Shown piece after piece: positions 1-7,969 of a stretch of 64,000 bases of DNA. The DNA is from Brevibacterium sp. UMB1308A (GTDB lineage: Bacteria; Actinomycetota; Actinomycetes; Actinomycetales; Brevibacteriaceae). The DNA lies in assembly GCF_030230605.1 (NCBI RefSeq), contig NZ_JASPDO010000005.1, positions 1-64,000 of the forward strand, written 5' to 3'. The notes below the pieces were generated by a model. That model saw only the letters and a program-made list of their open reading frames with translations, did not search any database and was not told where the DNA came from. A program made the position numbers and the translations under genes. The first letter of the stretch is position 1, and every line of letters begins with the position of its first letter.

Positions 1-78
1 CTTCAGCGTTCGACTTGCATGTGTTAAGCACGCCGCCAGCGTTCGTCCTGAGCCAGGATCAAACTCTCCACAAAAAAA
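1..78 (-). rRNA. rrs: 16S ribosomal RNA, 5' end only (cut by window edge)
   Basis: Read on the minus strand, positions 70 to 1 contain the universal 16S start: AGAGTTTGATCCTGGCTCAG (positions 66-47), then the conserved GACGAACGCTGGCGGCGTGC and the helix-6 entry AAGTCGAACGCTGAAG. The mature 5' end should lie near position 78, in the run of T just upstream. Only about 78 nt of a ~1.5-kb gene are present, so transcription runs leftward out of the window. The GCTGAAG start of the first variable region is compatible with Brevibacterium-like actinobacteria, but too short to settle identity. Confidence 0.97.
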
Positions 79-185
79 GAAAGAAAAACCCCAGCACCCA
101 AAAAGAAAAGACAAGAAAAATAATCAAGCCAAAATCAATTTGAGAACCAGAAAAAATAAAATAAAACTGGCATCACAAAAACAAA

Positions 186-215
186 CAAACACGCTATTGA
201 GTTGAAAAAGAACAG
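186..215 (-). promoter_or_regulatory. rRNA operon leader motif (antitermination-like)
   Basis: On the minus strand this reads TGTTCTTTTTCAACTCAATA followed by GCGTGTTTG. It resembles the TTTGAGAACTCAACAGNGTG element found upstream of 16S in many Actinobacteria and is usually placed in the rrn leader with the processing and antitermination signals. The stretch between it and 16S (79-185) is very A-rich on the plus strand and carries no reading frame. Assignment is by similarity of motif and position. Confidence 0.6.
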
Positions 216-274
216 ACGCACAGCAACCTTCTCACCAGGAGTTTTGGTGTTCCAGCCGCGGCGGCCGAGTCACT

Positions 275-303
275 ACTCTAAACCATTAGATCTCATTTCG
301 CAA
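275..303 (-). promoter_or_regulatory. Candidate rRNA operon promoter
   Basis: On the minus strand a -35-like TTGCGA (303-298) is followed after exactly 17 bp by a -10-like TAGAGT (280-275), placing a start near 268, about 190 nt ahead of 16S. The rest of 304-584 on this strand is upstream sequence. I see no convincing gene there, and further rrn promoters are possible but not clear by eye. Confidence 0.45.
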
Positions 304-584
304 ATCAGCCAAGTGCAGTAATTCCGCACAGCTAAAATCGTCGATTCATCGAATCTATCGAAATGGAATCTGCTTGATTGACGTTCGGTTCCAGTGGAAA
401 CGGGGCCGCGCTTGATTCTGAACGAATCTTGTATTGGGGCCCGCTCGCTTCGGTGTTTTCCCGCCTGAGCAGTGATAACTAATTTACACACCTCGGGCAC
501 CCAAGGCAACTCGAAATGGTGTGATCCCCATCTCTATTCCCCTGCCGGAATAAACACACCGCACTCATCGCTATTAGTGACACC

Positions 585-1628
585 ATGAACAGTATGAGTG
601 CACCCACGGCAAACAACAGCTACCAACCCAACCCAGACAAAACACCTCTGTCTCTGATCGACTTCGCCACCATCTTTTCCGGCGAGCACCCCGCAGACTC
701 CTACGCCCGGTCCGTCACGCTTGCTCAGCGCGCAGAGGAACTCGGCTACTCGCGCATCTGGTACGCCGAACACCACAACATGTCCTCTATCGCCTCGGCC
801 GCCCCTGCCGTCCTCATTTCCCACGTGGGTGCACACACCTCCCGCATCCGCCTCGGCGCAGGTGGGGTCATGCTTCCCAACCATTCGCCACTCGTCGTCG
901 CAGAACAGTTCGGCACTCTGGCGGAGCTGTACCCAAACCGGATCGACCTCGGCCTTGGACGTGCCCCAGGCACCGACCAACGCACCCTCCTGGCGCTCCG
1001 CCGCGACCCCAGCGCAGCCGACCACTTCCCCTCAGACGTCGCCGAACTCGCCGGCTACCTGAGCGACGAATCCCGTATTCACGGCATCAACGCCACCCCT
1101 GGGCAAGGCACGCACGTGCCACTCGTCATCCTGGGGTCATCGCTATTTGGCGCCAGCCTGGCCGCGCAAATGGGACTGCCGTACAGCTTCGCCTCGCACT
1201 TTGCTCCGCAGGCGCTCGAAGAAGCCGTGGCCCACTACCGGGGCAACTACCAGCCGTCAGAGCGCTTCCCGGAACCGTACGTCATCGCCGCCGTCAATGT
1301 GACAGCCGCGGACACCGCCGAGGTCGCTGAAGAACACGCTGAGCATGTCCGCCGAGGTCGCGTCAAGGCGTTCTTGGGACGGCAGGCTGGGCGCCGCCTT
1401 TCCGACGAAGAAATCGACATGCTGGTCGAATCACCACAGGGCAAGCAGATTATTGCCATGCTCAAGTACTGGGCGATCGGCACTGGTGAAGAGGTGCGTT
1501 CGTACTTGACCGACTTCACCCAAACGGCTCGCGCTGATGAACTCATGATCTCGCTACAGTCCCCAGACACCGACTCAACTATGCGGTCTCTGGAGATCCT
1601 GGCTGACGTGTGGGGGATCAGCGGTTGA
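585..1628 (+). CDS. LLM-class flavin-dependent oxidoreductase (luciferase-like, MsnO8 group)
   Basis: A 347-residue luciferase-like monooxygenase, expected to use reduced FMN or F420 in the cytoplasm on an unknown substrate. The family hallmark is clear near the N-terminus: [17 protein letters not shown] (about residues 50-66), then [21 protein letters not shown] and [11 protein letters not shown], which form the flavin pocket of a TIM barrel. Length matches the family. ATG 585 is used; an in-frame ATG nine bases downstream is an alternative. The neighbours give no pathway clue: the rrn leader lies upstream and a convergent ligase gene 42 bp downstream. Substrate cannot be told from sequence. 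Confidence 0.9.
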   Translation: MNSMSAPTANNSYQPNPDKTPLSLIDFATIFSGEHPADSYARSVTLAQRAEELGYSRIWYAEHHNMSSIASAAPAVLISHVGAHTSRIRLGAGGVMLPNHSPLVVAEQFGTLAELYPNRIDLGLGRAPGTDQRTLLALRRDPSAADHFPSDVAELAGYLSDESRIHGINATPGQGTHVPLVILGSSLFGASLAAQMGLPYSFASHFAPQALEEAVAHYRGNYQPSERFPEPYVIAAVNVTAADTAEVAEEHAEHVRRGRVKAFLGRQAGRRLSDEEIDMLVESPQGKQIIAMLKYWAIGTGEEVRSYLTDFTQTARADELMISLQSPDTDSTMRSLEILADVWGISG

Positions 1629-1670
1629 TCGACGCGTGGCCCTGGCTACGCCTAGTTGCTCAGACCATTC

Positions 1671-3188
1671 CTAGTTGGAGCGGTACTCCGGTTCAATGAC
1701 GGGCCACGTGTGCACCGGCTTACCCGACTCCTGGTTTTCGATGTACACGTCCACCAGGCGGGTAAGGGCTTCACGGCGGGCCTCAGTATCAGGCTTTGAC
1801 ACACTTGGGTTCATTGCCGACAACGTGCGCATCTGCCACACCGCACCGTTCTGGCGGGTGGCGGCGCGTTGGTCAATAATGCCCAAGTAATAGTCGATGA
1901 GCTCAGGGTCGACTTTGAGGTCCTCCAGACCCTTGCGGGCTCGGTCAAGCAGGTGATTCCGCACCAGCTTGGCAACATCAATCTTGCCCAAGGTGGGCCA
2001 TTTGACGCGCGCAAACATACCGTTGCGGCATCCTTCATAAAAGTTGGCGCGCGCTTCGTTAAACGACATGCGCGACCACACCGGCCGGTTCTGTTCACTT
2101 AAGTAATTGACCATGCCGTAGTAAAACGCGGCGTCAGCGACCATGTCAGTTGCAGTGGGCCCTGCTGGGAGCAGGCGGTTTTCCACGCGTACGTGGGCTG
2201 TTCCATCTCCTGAGTCACTGGGGGCGTAAATTGGCCGGTTCCACCGCCACACAGTGCCGTTGTGCAGGTTCAAGTAGTGCAAGGCCGGAGCCTTGCCTTT
2301 CATGATGGGTGCGCCGGAATCTTCCCGCGACTCCGGCAACAGGGGCGGGAAGTACCGCACGTTTTCTTCAAAAAGGTCAAAGATCGAGGTAATCCAGCGT
2401 TCCCCAAACCACACCCGAGGTCGTACCCCCTGGACCACAAGCTCCGGGGTTCGCGTGTCAATCGACTGCTCGAACACCGGGACCCTGGATTCATGCCAGA
2501 GTTTGCGACCCAAGAACAGAGGAGAGTTAGCGCTTAAGGCTGCTTGCACACCGGCGATCGCCTGCGACGCGTTCCATGCATCAGCGAAGCGGTTGGGTGC
2601 TACCTGCAAGTGCAGCTGCATCGACGTGCACGCCGCCTCTGGGGCAACGTCGTTGAACTCGGCTGCAAACGACTCACGGTTGCTCAGGTCAATGTGGACG
2701 AGTTCACCGCGGGATTGCACCACCATGTTGGACAGTGCACGGTACCGGTTTTCATCCGTGATCCACTCTGGCGCGTCCAAGAACTCCTTGGTGAGCGTGG
2801 GCAATGTGCCAATTGAAGCAACACGCGCGCCACATTTCTTGGCCCCAGCGCGCGCCGCCAAAAGTCGGGCGTCCAAACCGTTTTCCAGGTTTTTCAGTCC
2901 CGCGCCCTCAACAGACAACACCGGGTGGTTGAGTTCGAAGTTAAATGACCCGATCTCTGTTTGAAAGTCAGGGTTATCGATTGCTTCCAACACTTGTTGG
3001 TTCACCGGCGCCGGCTGCTGGTTCTCATCCACCAAGTTGAGTTCGAGCTCCAGTCCAATGGTTCCACGCGCCAAGAAATCCGCGTCCTGCAAATACGCGT
3101 CAAAGGTTTCGAGGTCGTGGCCCAGCTGTTTGCGGTAGTCAGTCCGCTGGCGAGGCGTGTAGCTCTGTGCGGAAATTGCGTCACCCAT
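1671..3188 (-). CDS. Glutamate-cysteine ligase family protein (GCS2 / carboxylate-amine ligase)
   Basis: A 505-residue ATP-grasp-like carboxylate-amine ligase. The N-terminal block IGLELELNLVDENQQ with two acidic metal or glutamate ligands, the EIGSFNFELNHPV block and the VRVENRLLPAGPTATD motif (about residue 350) match glutamate-cysteine ligase type 2 proteins that form gamma-glutamyl bonds. In actinobacteria these may supply thiol precursors or other gamma-glutamyl peptides, so the acceptor is open. I chose ATG 3188, whose product begins MGDAISAQSYT like family members, with AAGG eight bases upstream. In-frame ATG 3194 and TTG 3230 are less likely. It is divergent from the M20 peptidase gene. 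Confidence 0.82.
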   Translation of the reverse strand: MGDAISAQSYTPRQRTDYRKQLGHDLETFDAYLQDADFLARGTIGLELELNLVDENQQPAPVNQQVLEAIDNPDFQTEIGSFNFELNHPVLSVEGAGLKNLENGLDARLLAARAGAKKCGARVASIGTLPTLTKEFLDAPEWITDENRYRALSNMVVQSRGELVHIDLSNRESFAAEFNDVAPEAACTSMQLHLQVAPNRFADAWNASQAIAGVQAALSANSPLFLGRKLWHESRVPVFEQSIDTRTPELVVQGVRPRVWFGERWITSIFDLFEENVRYFPPLLPESREDSGAPIMKGKAPALHYLNLHNGTVWRWNRPIYAPSDSGDGTAHVRVENRLLPAGPTATDMVADAAFYYGMVNYLSEQNRPVWSRMSFNEARANFYEGCRNGMFARVKWPTLGKIDVAKLVRNHLLDRARKGLEDLKVDPELIDYYLGIIDQRAATRQNGAVWQMRTLSAMNPSVSKPDTEARREALTRLVDVYIENQESGKPVHTWPVIEPEYRSN

Positions 3189-3294
3189 ACCCATAGCCTT
3201 GCATAACTTGTCACGAATGTGGGACCACAAGCACTAAAGAAAACTGCGAGACTACTATGAAGGCAGCGATGTTTGACAAGGGAGGAAACCCAAC

Positions 3295-4428
3295 ATGAAT
3301 TTTGAACACATTTTGCAACAGTCACACGACCGACTCCCCCAGATGCTCGCCGACATCGAACGAGTCATCAACATCGAAACTCCATCATCGGACAAAGAAG
3401 CCGTCAAGCGTGGAGCACAAGACTTCGCCACACTCATGATTGAGCGGCTGGGCGCCACACCCGAACTCGTTGAGATTGACGGGGTGACCCACGTTCGCCT
3501 GCGGTTTGGCGACGGGGCCCGCAAAGTCATCCTGGTCAACCACCAAGACACCGTGTGGCCTCACGGAACCCTGGACCGTCTCCCCTTCAGCAACAAGGAC
3601 GGCGTTCTCCGTGGCCCCGGCGTTTTCGACATGATCACCGGCGCCATCATGAGCGTCCACGCCACTGCGCTCTTACAGGAAAACGGAACAGACTTAGATG
3701 GACTCACCATCCTGGTGACGGGCGACGAAGAAGTGGGGTCAACCACCTCGGCGGACTTCATTGTCAACGAAGCGAAAGGCGCGGCCGCAGCGTTTGTCCT
3801 GGAAGCCTCCCAACACGGTGCGCTCAAAGTGGAACGTAAGGGTTCGTCGATCTACACGGTCAACGTTCACGGAAAAGCCGCCCACGCGGGACTCGAACCA
3901 GAAAAAGGCATCAACGCCGGGCTGGAACTTGCCCACCAAATGCAGGTCATCGCAGGCTTCGCCGACGCTGGGGCCGGCACCACCGTGACACCCACCGTGT
4001 TCTCCGGCGGAACCACTACCAACACCGTCCCCGCATTCGCGACAGTCAACGTGGACGTGCGTGCTAAGACCACAGAAGAACAAGAACGCGTGGACGCACT
4101 CATGCGCGGGCTCACCCCGTCTGTTGAAGGCGCGCGGATTGAACTCATCGGTGGCATCAACCGTCCCCCAATGGAACGCAACATGGCGCAGGGACTGTTC
4201 GACCGGGCAGTTGAACTGGCTGAGAAACTGGGCATCGAAACCCCGACAGCGGTTGCCGTGGGCGGAGGCTCGGACGGAAACTTCACTGCCGGAGCCGGCG
4301 TCCCCACCCTGGACGGACTGGGTGCAGTAGGAGACGGCGCCCATGCCGAACACGAGCACGCGCTGGTCGACCAGATAGCACCTCGGACGGCGCTCCTCGC
4401 AGCCCTGATCGCAGACCAACTCGCCTAA
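3295..4428 (+). CDS. M20 family metallopeptidase (carboxypeptidase G2 / ArgE type)
   Basis: A 377-residue cytoplasmic dinuclear zinc hydrolase that should remove an acyl or glutamyl group from an amino acid or short peptide. Zinc-site signatures are present in order: VNHQDTVWP (His-x-Asp, about residue 82), GVFDMITGA (bridging Asp), the GDEEVGS pair of acidic residues (about 143-149) and the C-terminal His in GAHAEHEHALV. A dimerisation lid follows KGSSIYTVNVHGKAAHAG. A strong site GGGAGG lies 10 bp before ATG 3295. The next gene, an N-acylamino-acid racemase-like enolase, is 23 bp downstream, so the two are probably co-transcribed and act on the same N-acyl amino acids. Confidence 0.9.
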   Translation: MNFEHILQQSHDRLPQMLADIERVINIETPSSDKEAVKRGAQDFATLMIERLGATPELVEIDGVTHVRLRFGDGARKVILVNHQDTVWPHGTLDRLPFSNKDGVLRGPGVFDMITGAIMSVHATALLQENGTDLDGLTILVTGDEEVGSTTSADFIVNEAKGAAAAFVLEASQHGALKVERKGSSIYTVNVHGKAAHAGLEPEKGINAGLELAHQMQVIAGFADAGAGTTVTPTVFSGGTTTNTVPAFATVNVDVRAKTTEEQERVDALMRGLTPSVEGARIELIGGINRPPMERNMAQGLFDRAVELAEKLGIETPTAVAVGGGSDGNFTAGAGVPTLDGLGAVGDGAHAEHEHALVDQIAPRTALLAALIADQLA

Positions 4429-4451
4429 CCACCCACGCCCAAGGAGGAACT

Positions 4452-5576
4452 GTGAAACTGTCATCCATCCGACTGCACAATGTAGCCGTACCGCTCGTCA
4501 CCCCGTTCGAAACGTCGTTCATGCGCGAAACCGAAAAAGAGTGCTACCTCATTGAGGCGACCTTCGACACCGACTCTGGCCAAGTCACTGGTTGGGGCGA
4601 GTCCGTAGCGATGTCGGCACCCCTGTACTCCTCGGAGTATGTGGAAGGCGGGATCGACGTGACCCGCCGGTGGATCGCTCCCATCTTGTTTGACGTGGAA
4701 GACCTGCGCGCCGAACGCGTGGCCTGGCACCTGCGCCACATCATTGGCCACCAGATGGCTAAGTCGGCCATGGAAATGGCCGTCCTGGATGCTCAGCTGC
4801 AGGCCACGGGGCTGTCTTTCAAGGACTACCTGGGTGGCGTGACGGACACGGTTCCATCCGGTGTGAGCGTGGGAATCCAGGACTCCATCCCTGAACTGCT
4901 CAAGGTCATTGGCGGGTACATGGAAGAGGGTTACGCCCGCATCAAGCTCAAGATCAAGCCGGGCAAAGACATCGAACCTGTTGCGGCTGTGCGCAAGGAG
5001 TTCGGTGACGACTTCCTGTTCCAGGTCGACGCCAACGCCGCCTATACCCTGGTCGACGCCGCTCACCTTAAGAAGCTGGACGACTACGGGTTGCTACTCA
5101 TCGAACAGCCCCTGGGTGAGGCAGACATCCGCCAGCACGCGTTGCTCGCCAAGCAGATGAGCACGCCCATGTGCCTAGACGAATCAATTGTGTCCGCTGA
5201 AGCCGCCGCCGACGCAATCTCGCTGGGTGCCGCCGACGTCATCAACATCAAGCCAGGCCGCGTGGGTGGCTACCTCGAAGCGAAGAAGATCCACGACCTG
5301 GCCTCAGCCCACGGTGTCGCGGTGTGGCACGGCGGAATGTTGGAGCTGGGAATCGGACGCGCTGCTAACGCTGCGATGGCGTCCCTGCCCGGGTTCACCC
5401 TGCCCGGCGACATTTCCGGGTCCAAGCGTTTCTTCCACGAAGACATCACGGAAGAAATCGTTCAGCACGACGGTGTTGTCGACGTCCCTACCGGACCTGG
5501 ATTCGGCGTCACTGTCAACCGCGAGACACTTGCGAAGTTCACCCGCGAAACAATCGACATCACGCCTCAGAAGTAA
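4452..5576 (+). CDS. Enolase-superfamily enzyme: N-acylamino-acid racemase / o-succinylbenzoate synthase-like (MenC type)
   Basis: A 374-residue muconate-cycloisomerase-group protein. Catalytic elements are visible: the KxK pair in RIKLKIKPGK (about residue 163), the three metal acids in QVDANAAY, LIEQPL and CLDES, and the opposite-face lysine in INIKPGRVGGY. These support proton abstraction from the alpha-carbon of a carboxylate. The family includes menaquinone OSBS and N-succinyl/N-acyl amino acid racemase, which sequence alone cannot separate. Pairing with an M20 deacylase and absence of other men genes favour the racemase role. GTG 4452 is preceded by AAGGAGG. The gene ends 14 bp before palindromic repeat copy A. 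Confidence 0.85.
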   Translation: MKLSSIRLHNVAVPLVTPFETSFMRETEKECYLIEATFDTDSGQVTGWGESVAMSAPLYSSEYVEGGIDVTRRWIAPILFDVEDLRAERVAWHLRHIIGHQMAKSAMEMAVLDAQLQATGLSFKDYLGGVTDTVPSGVSVGIQDSIPELLKVIGGYMEEGYARIKLKIKPGKDIEPVAAVRKEFGDDFLFQVDANAAYTLVDAAHLKKLDDYGLLLIEQPLGEADIRQHALLAKQMSTPMCLDESIVSAEAAADAISLGAADVINIKPGRVGGYLEAKKIHDLASAHGVAVWHGGMLELGIGRAANAAMASLPGFTLPGDISGSKRFFHEDITEEIVQHDGVVDVPTGPGFGVTVNRETLAKFTRETIDITPQK

Positions 5577-5590
5577 CAGGTTGAGTGAGA

Positions 5591-5656
5591 CGAAACGGCG
5601 CAAAGCGAGCGATACGGCGCATTATATTGCGCAGTTTCGCTCACTTTGCGCCGTCT
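5591..5656. repeat. Palindromic repeat, copy A
   Basis: A ~66-bp imperfect palindrome. The outer arms are ACGGCGCAAAG(C/T)GAGCGA and its complement, the centre is ATTATATT. It lies between the racemase gene (+) and an unknown gene (-). It matches copies at 37719-37786 and 44484-44549. The last codons and the stop of the minus-strand gene lie inside its right arm. The position suggests a bidirectional terminator or a small non-autonomous palindromic element. Confidence 0.85.
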
Positions 5657-6135
5657 GAGTCGTCGTCAGCGTTGTGGTCGCCACGACCTCGGCGGTCACG
5701 TTCCGCAAGCGCGTCACTGATGAACTTAGCGATCTCAGCGGCACCCGGGTAAGAACTTGGGCGGGGGTCCTGTTGAGACGCTGGCTGAGACTCCGGCTGT
5801 AAGTCTGAGTGGGATTCCGGCCGAGGTGGCCCCTGGGGGTCTGCAGAAAAACCTGCCCTGCGCGATGGGCGAGGATCTTCGCCCCAAGTGAAAGGGAAAT
5901 CGCGCATGAGATCCCCCAGAAGTTCCTGTATCTGTGCGGGTGGAGCGCAACGTTCGGCGTGGGTGCGGGGTTCGCGTTCGCGCTGGTCAGAGCCTTTCGC
6001 TCCTGACTGTTCGCCCGAGTCGTGCTCTTCGTCAACGTCACCCAAGTGACGGCGCAGGGACGCAACTTCACGGCGCAACGACTGCAATTCTGCTCGGATG
6101 TGGGTCAGTTCATACATGATGTCGTCAGAGTCCAT
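5641..6135 (-). CDS. Hypothetical coiled-coil protein with Pro/Ser/Gln-rich tail
   Basis: A 164-residue charged protein that I do not recognise. The first ~35 residues carry heptad-like leucines (LTHIRAELQSLRREVASLRR), predicting a coiled coil. A disordered, Pro/Gln/Ser-rich middle (about 95-125) follows, then a short helix around AAEIAKFISDALAERDRR and an acidic end. There is no signal peptide or membrane segment. It lies 88 bp downstream of the DUF3817 gene on the same strand. Its C-terminal SDGAK and stop codon are encoded by the right arm of palindromic repeat copy A, so the natural end may have been changed by the repeat. Confidence 0.6.
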   Translation of the reverse strand: MDSDDIMYELTHIRAELQSLRREVASLRRHLGDVDEEHDSGEQSGAKGSDQREREPRTHAERCAPPAQIQELLGDLMRDFPFTWGEDPRPSRRAGFSADPQGPPRPESHSDLQPESQPASQQDPRPSSYPGAAEIAKFISDALAERDRRGRGDHNADDDSDGAK

Positions 6136-6223
6136 GCTTCAAGGCTCCCACATGAACTCACCCCGCGCGATGCAGTTTTCCCCCGCATAAACCACAGAGT
6201 GAACGTGGCCCACCTACTGCGAA

Positions 6224-6676
6224 CTAGTTTTGCGGAATGGGCGGTCCCAGGATGAGCAGAACAGTGAACAGAATTGCCACGCCTACGAACCCAACAAGAA
6301 CTGCCAAGAACGGGTGAGTGATCGCCCAGCCACACAAGCGTTCAAACCAGTTGCGTGCCTGGCGGTTGTGGGGCAGTTCCCAGTCGCCGTCCAACACGCC
6401 AGCCTTGTTGGCGTTGATTTCAAAGGGAATGGTTGCGTACGGCACGACCGCACTCACCAACCCAAGCAGGGTCCGTCCCAGTTTCCAGCGCTGCGAGGTT
6501 CCTACCAGAACAGTCACCACACAGTAAGCAAGAAACACAAAACCGTGGATACTTCCACCGATTCGCACGCCCACTTCAGTCACTCCGGTGTATTTCAGGA
6601 TCATTCCCGCGATTAGAAGCGTCCATGTCACGGCTTCCGCAAAGGCGAAAAGAGAGAATAGTTTTTTCGGTGTCAC
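6224..6676 (-). CDS. DUF3817 family membrane protein
   Basis: About 150 residues with three or four hydrophobic helices. It opens with PKKLFSLFAFAEAVTWTLLI, typical of the actinobacterial DUF3817 family, and keeps the HGFVFLAY motif and the conserved PFEINA region. Function is unknown; the family is found in the cytoplasmic membrane. GTG 6676 is preferred because the family motif follows it directly, and a CATACT -10-like hexamer ends seven bases upstream, suggesting a leaderless start. ATG 6745 would add 23 residues without family resemblance. It is divergent from the VIT transporter gene. Confidence 0.75.
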   Translation of the reverse strand: MTPKKLFSLFAFAEAVTWTLLIAGMILKYTGVTEVGVRIGGSIHGFVFLAYCVVTVLVGTSQRWKLGRTLLGLVSAVVPYATIPFEINANKAGVLDGDWELPHNRQARNWFERLCGWAITHPFLAVLVGFVGVAILFTVLLILGPPIPQN

Positions 6677-6739
6677 GCAGATAAGTATGACGGATCTGTC
6701 TGACAACCGGATCAGCCAAACGGTTGATCTCCGAGCACC

Positions 6740-6767
6740 CAACATTTAATCAATTGCGCAAATGTTG
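6740..6767. promoter_or_regulatory. Inverted-repeat operator candidate overlapping the VIT promoter
   Basis: A perfect 8-bp inverted repeat, CAACATTT (6740-6747) and AAATGTTG (6760-6767), separated by 12 bp that include the self-complementary TTGCGCAA. The right half-site overlaps the predicted -35 of the VIT-type transporter. This layout would suit a repressor, perhaps metal-responsive given the transporter; the regulator is not identified. Confidence 0.5.
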
Positions 6768-6793
6768 AATTAATCAACGAATGCTCATACAGT
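6765..6793 (+). promoter_or_regulatory. Promoter for a leaderless VIT-type transporter mRNA
   Basis: TTGAAT (6765-6770), a 17-bp spacer and TACAGT (6788-6793) place the transcription start at 6800, exactly the G of the GTG start codon. No ribosome-binding site is seen, so leaderless translation is likely. Confidence 0.6.
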
Positions 6794-6799
6794 TATGCC

Positions 6800-7873
6800 G
6801 TGAGCACTCAAGCACAAGACATTCGTCGCTGGAAAAAACACCTGGCCAATGAGCGCGTCGAAGAGCGCGTGTACCGTTCCTTGGCCCAGAAACGGCAGGG
6901 TGAAGAACGTGAAATCCTGCTCGAACTCGCCGATGCCGAACGGCGCCACCAAGACCACTGGATCGCCCGACTTGGAGAGCATGCACATGACACCGTGCGC
7001 CCGTCACTCAGCATTCAGCTACTAGCCCTGATGGCTCGAATGTTCGGGTCGATTTTCGTGCTTGCTCTGGCGCAGCAGGCAGAAAGTCGCTCGCCTTATG
7101 ACAGTGAGTCTGGCGCCACTGCACAGATGGCGGCTGATGAGAGGGTGCACGCCGAGGTCGTTCGGGGTCTCGCTGCGAAGTCGCGTGCCCGCATGTCGGG
7201 AAACTTTCGAGCAGCAATCTTCGGAGCTAATGATGGTCTCGTGTCCAACGTGGCCTTGGTGCTGGGTGTGGGTGCTGCGGGGGTAAGCCCGCAGATTGTG
7301 CTCCTCACTGGTGTTTCTGGCTTGTTAGCTGGCGCGCTTTCAATGGCGGCCGGGGAGTACATTTCAGTGTCTTCGCAGCGCGAACTTATTGAAGCGGGGA
7401 ACCCTAATCCCCACGCCGCTGATGGCCTGACCAGGTTGGACATAAATGCGAATGAGTTGGCTCTAGTGTTTAGGGCTCGAGGCATGGATGCGCAAGAATC
7501 TGAGGTGGCGGCGCGCACCGCGATCAGCAAAGCCAACGATCAGCGTAACCCCACTTTTTTGCCAAAGACGATGACTGAACAAGACACCGAGGATCTGGGA
7601 ACAGCGATGGGGGCAGCCACCAGTTCGTTCGTGTTTTTTGCAACGGGAGCGATCATTCCCATCTTGCCGTACATCTTTGGAATGGAAGGCATCCCGGCAA
7701 TGGTGGTTTCTGCTGTCCTCGTGGGTATCGCGTTGATGTTCACTGGTGGAGCGGTCGGCGTGTTGTCCGGGAAGGCGCCTACACCTCGGGCGTTCCGCCA
7801 ACTTGCGATTGGCTATGGCGCAGCCCTGATCACGATTCTTCTGGGCATGCTTTTTGGAACTGTGACCGGATAG
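6800..7873 (+). CDS. VIT1/CCC1-type iron or manganese transporter with N-terminal ferritin-like domain (MbfA-like)
   Basis: A 357-residue protein in two parts. Residues 1-140 are a rubrerythrin-like helical bundle with ExxH-type motifs (ERRHQDH, DERVH), probably a di-iron or metal-sensing site. Residues ~145-357 are a VIT1/CCC1 membrane domain with the FGANDGLVSNVALVLGVGAA and AAGEYISVSSQ signatures and five helices. This architecture is that of MbfA proteins, which export iron and protect against peroxide. GTG 6800 is the start because it coincides with the predicted transcription start and follows a good promoter. It ends 25 bp before a bidirectional terminator. Iron is the likely substrate; manganese is possible. 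Confidence 0.85.
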   Translation: MSTQAQDIRRWKKHLANERVEERVYRSLAQKRQGEEREILLELADAERRHQDHWIARLGEHAHDTVRPSLSIQLLALMARMFGSIFVLALAQQAESRSPYDSESGATAQMAADERVHAEVVRGLAAKSRARMSGNFRAAIFGANDGLVSNVALVLGVGAAGVSPQIVLLTGVSGLLAGALSMAAGEYISVSSQRELIEAGNPNPHAADGLTRLDINANELALVFRARGMDAQESEVAARTAISKANDQRNPTFLPKTMTEQDTEDLGTAMGAATSSFVFFATGAIIPILPYIFGMEGIPAMVVSAVLVGIALMFTGGAVGVLSGKAPTPRAFRQLAIGYGAALITILLGMLFGTVTG

Positions 7874-7897
7874 CAGGACAAGCAGACAACTGGATAC

Positions 7898-7937
7898 GAA
7901 AAGCGCGTCTTGAGAAACAACTCAAGACGCGCTTTTC
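7898..7937. terminator. Bidirectional intrinsic terminator
   Basis: A perfect 17-bp stem, GAAAAGCGCGTCTTGAG pairing with CTCAAGACGCGCTTTTC, around a 6-nt loop (7915-7920). A/T tracts end both arms, so it can stop transcription from the VIT gene (+) and the convergent M28 peptidase gene (-). Confidence 0.93.
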
Positions 7938-7969
7938 TATCTAATTTCTAGCGCTGGTTCGCACTATTT

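Noticed and set aside
273..509. Minus-strand 78-codon frame upstream of 16S.
   Set aside because: It lies over the rRNA promoter area, has no family resemblance and no start signal.
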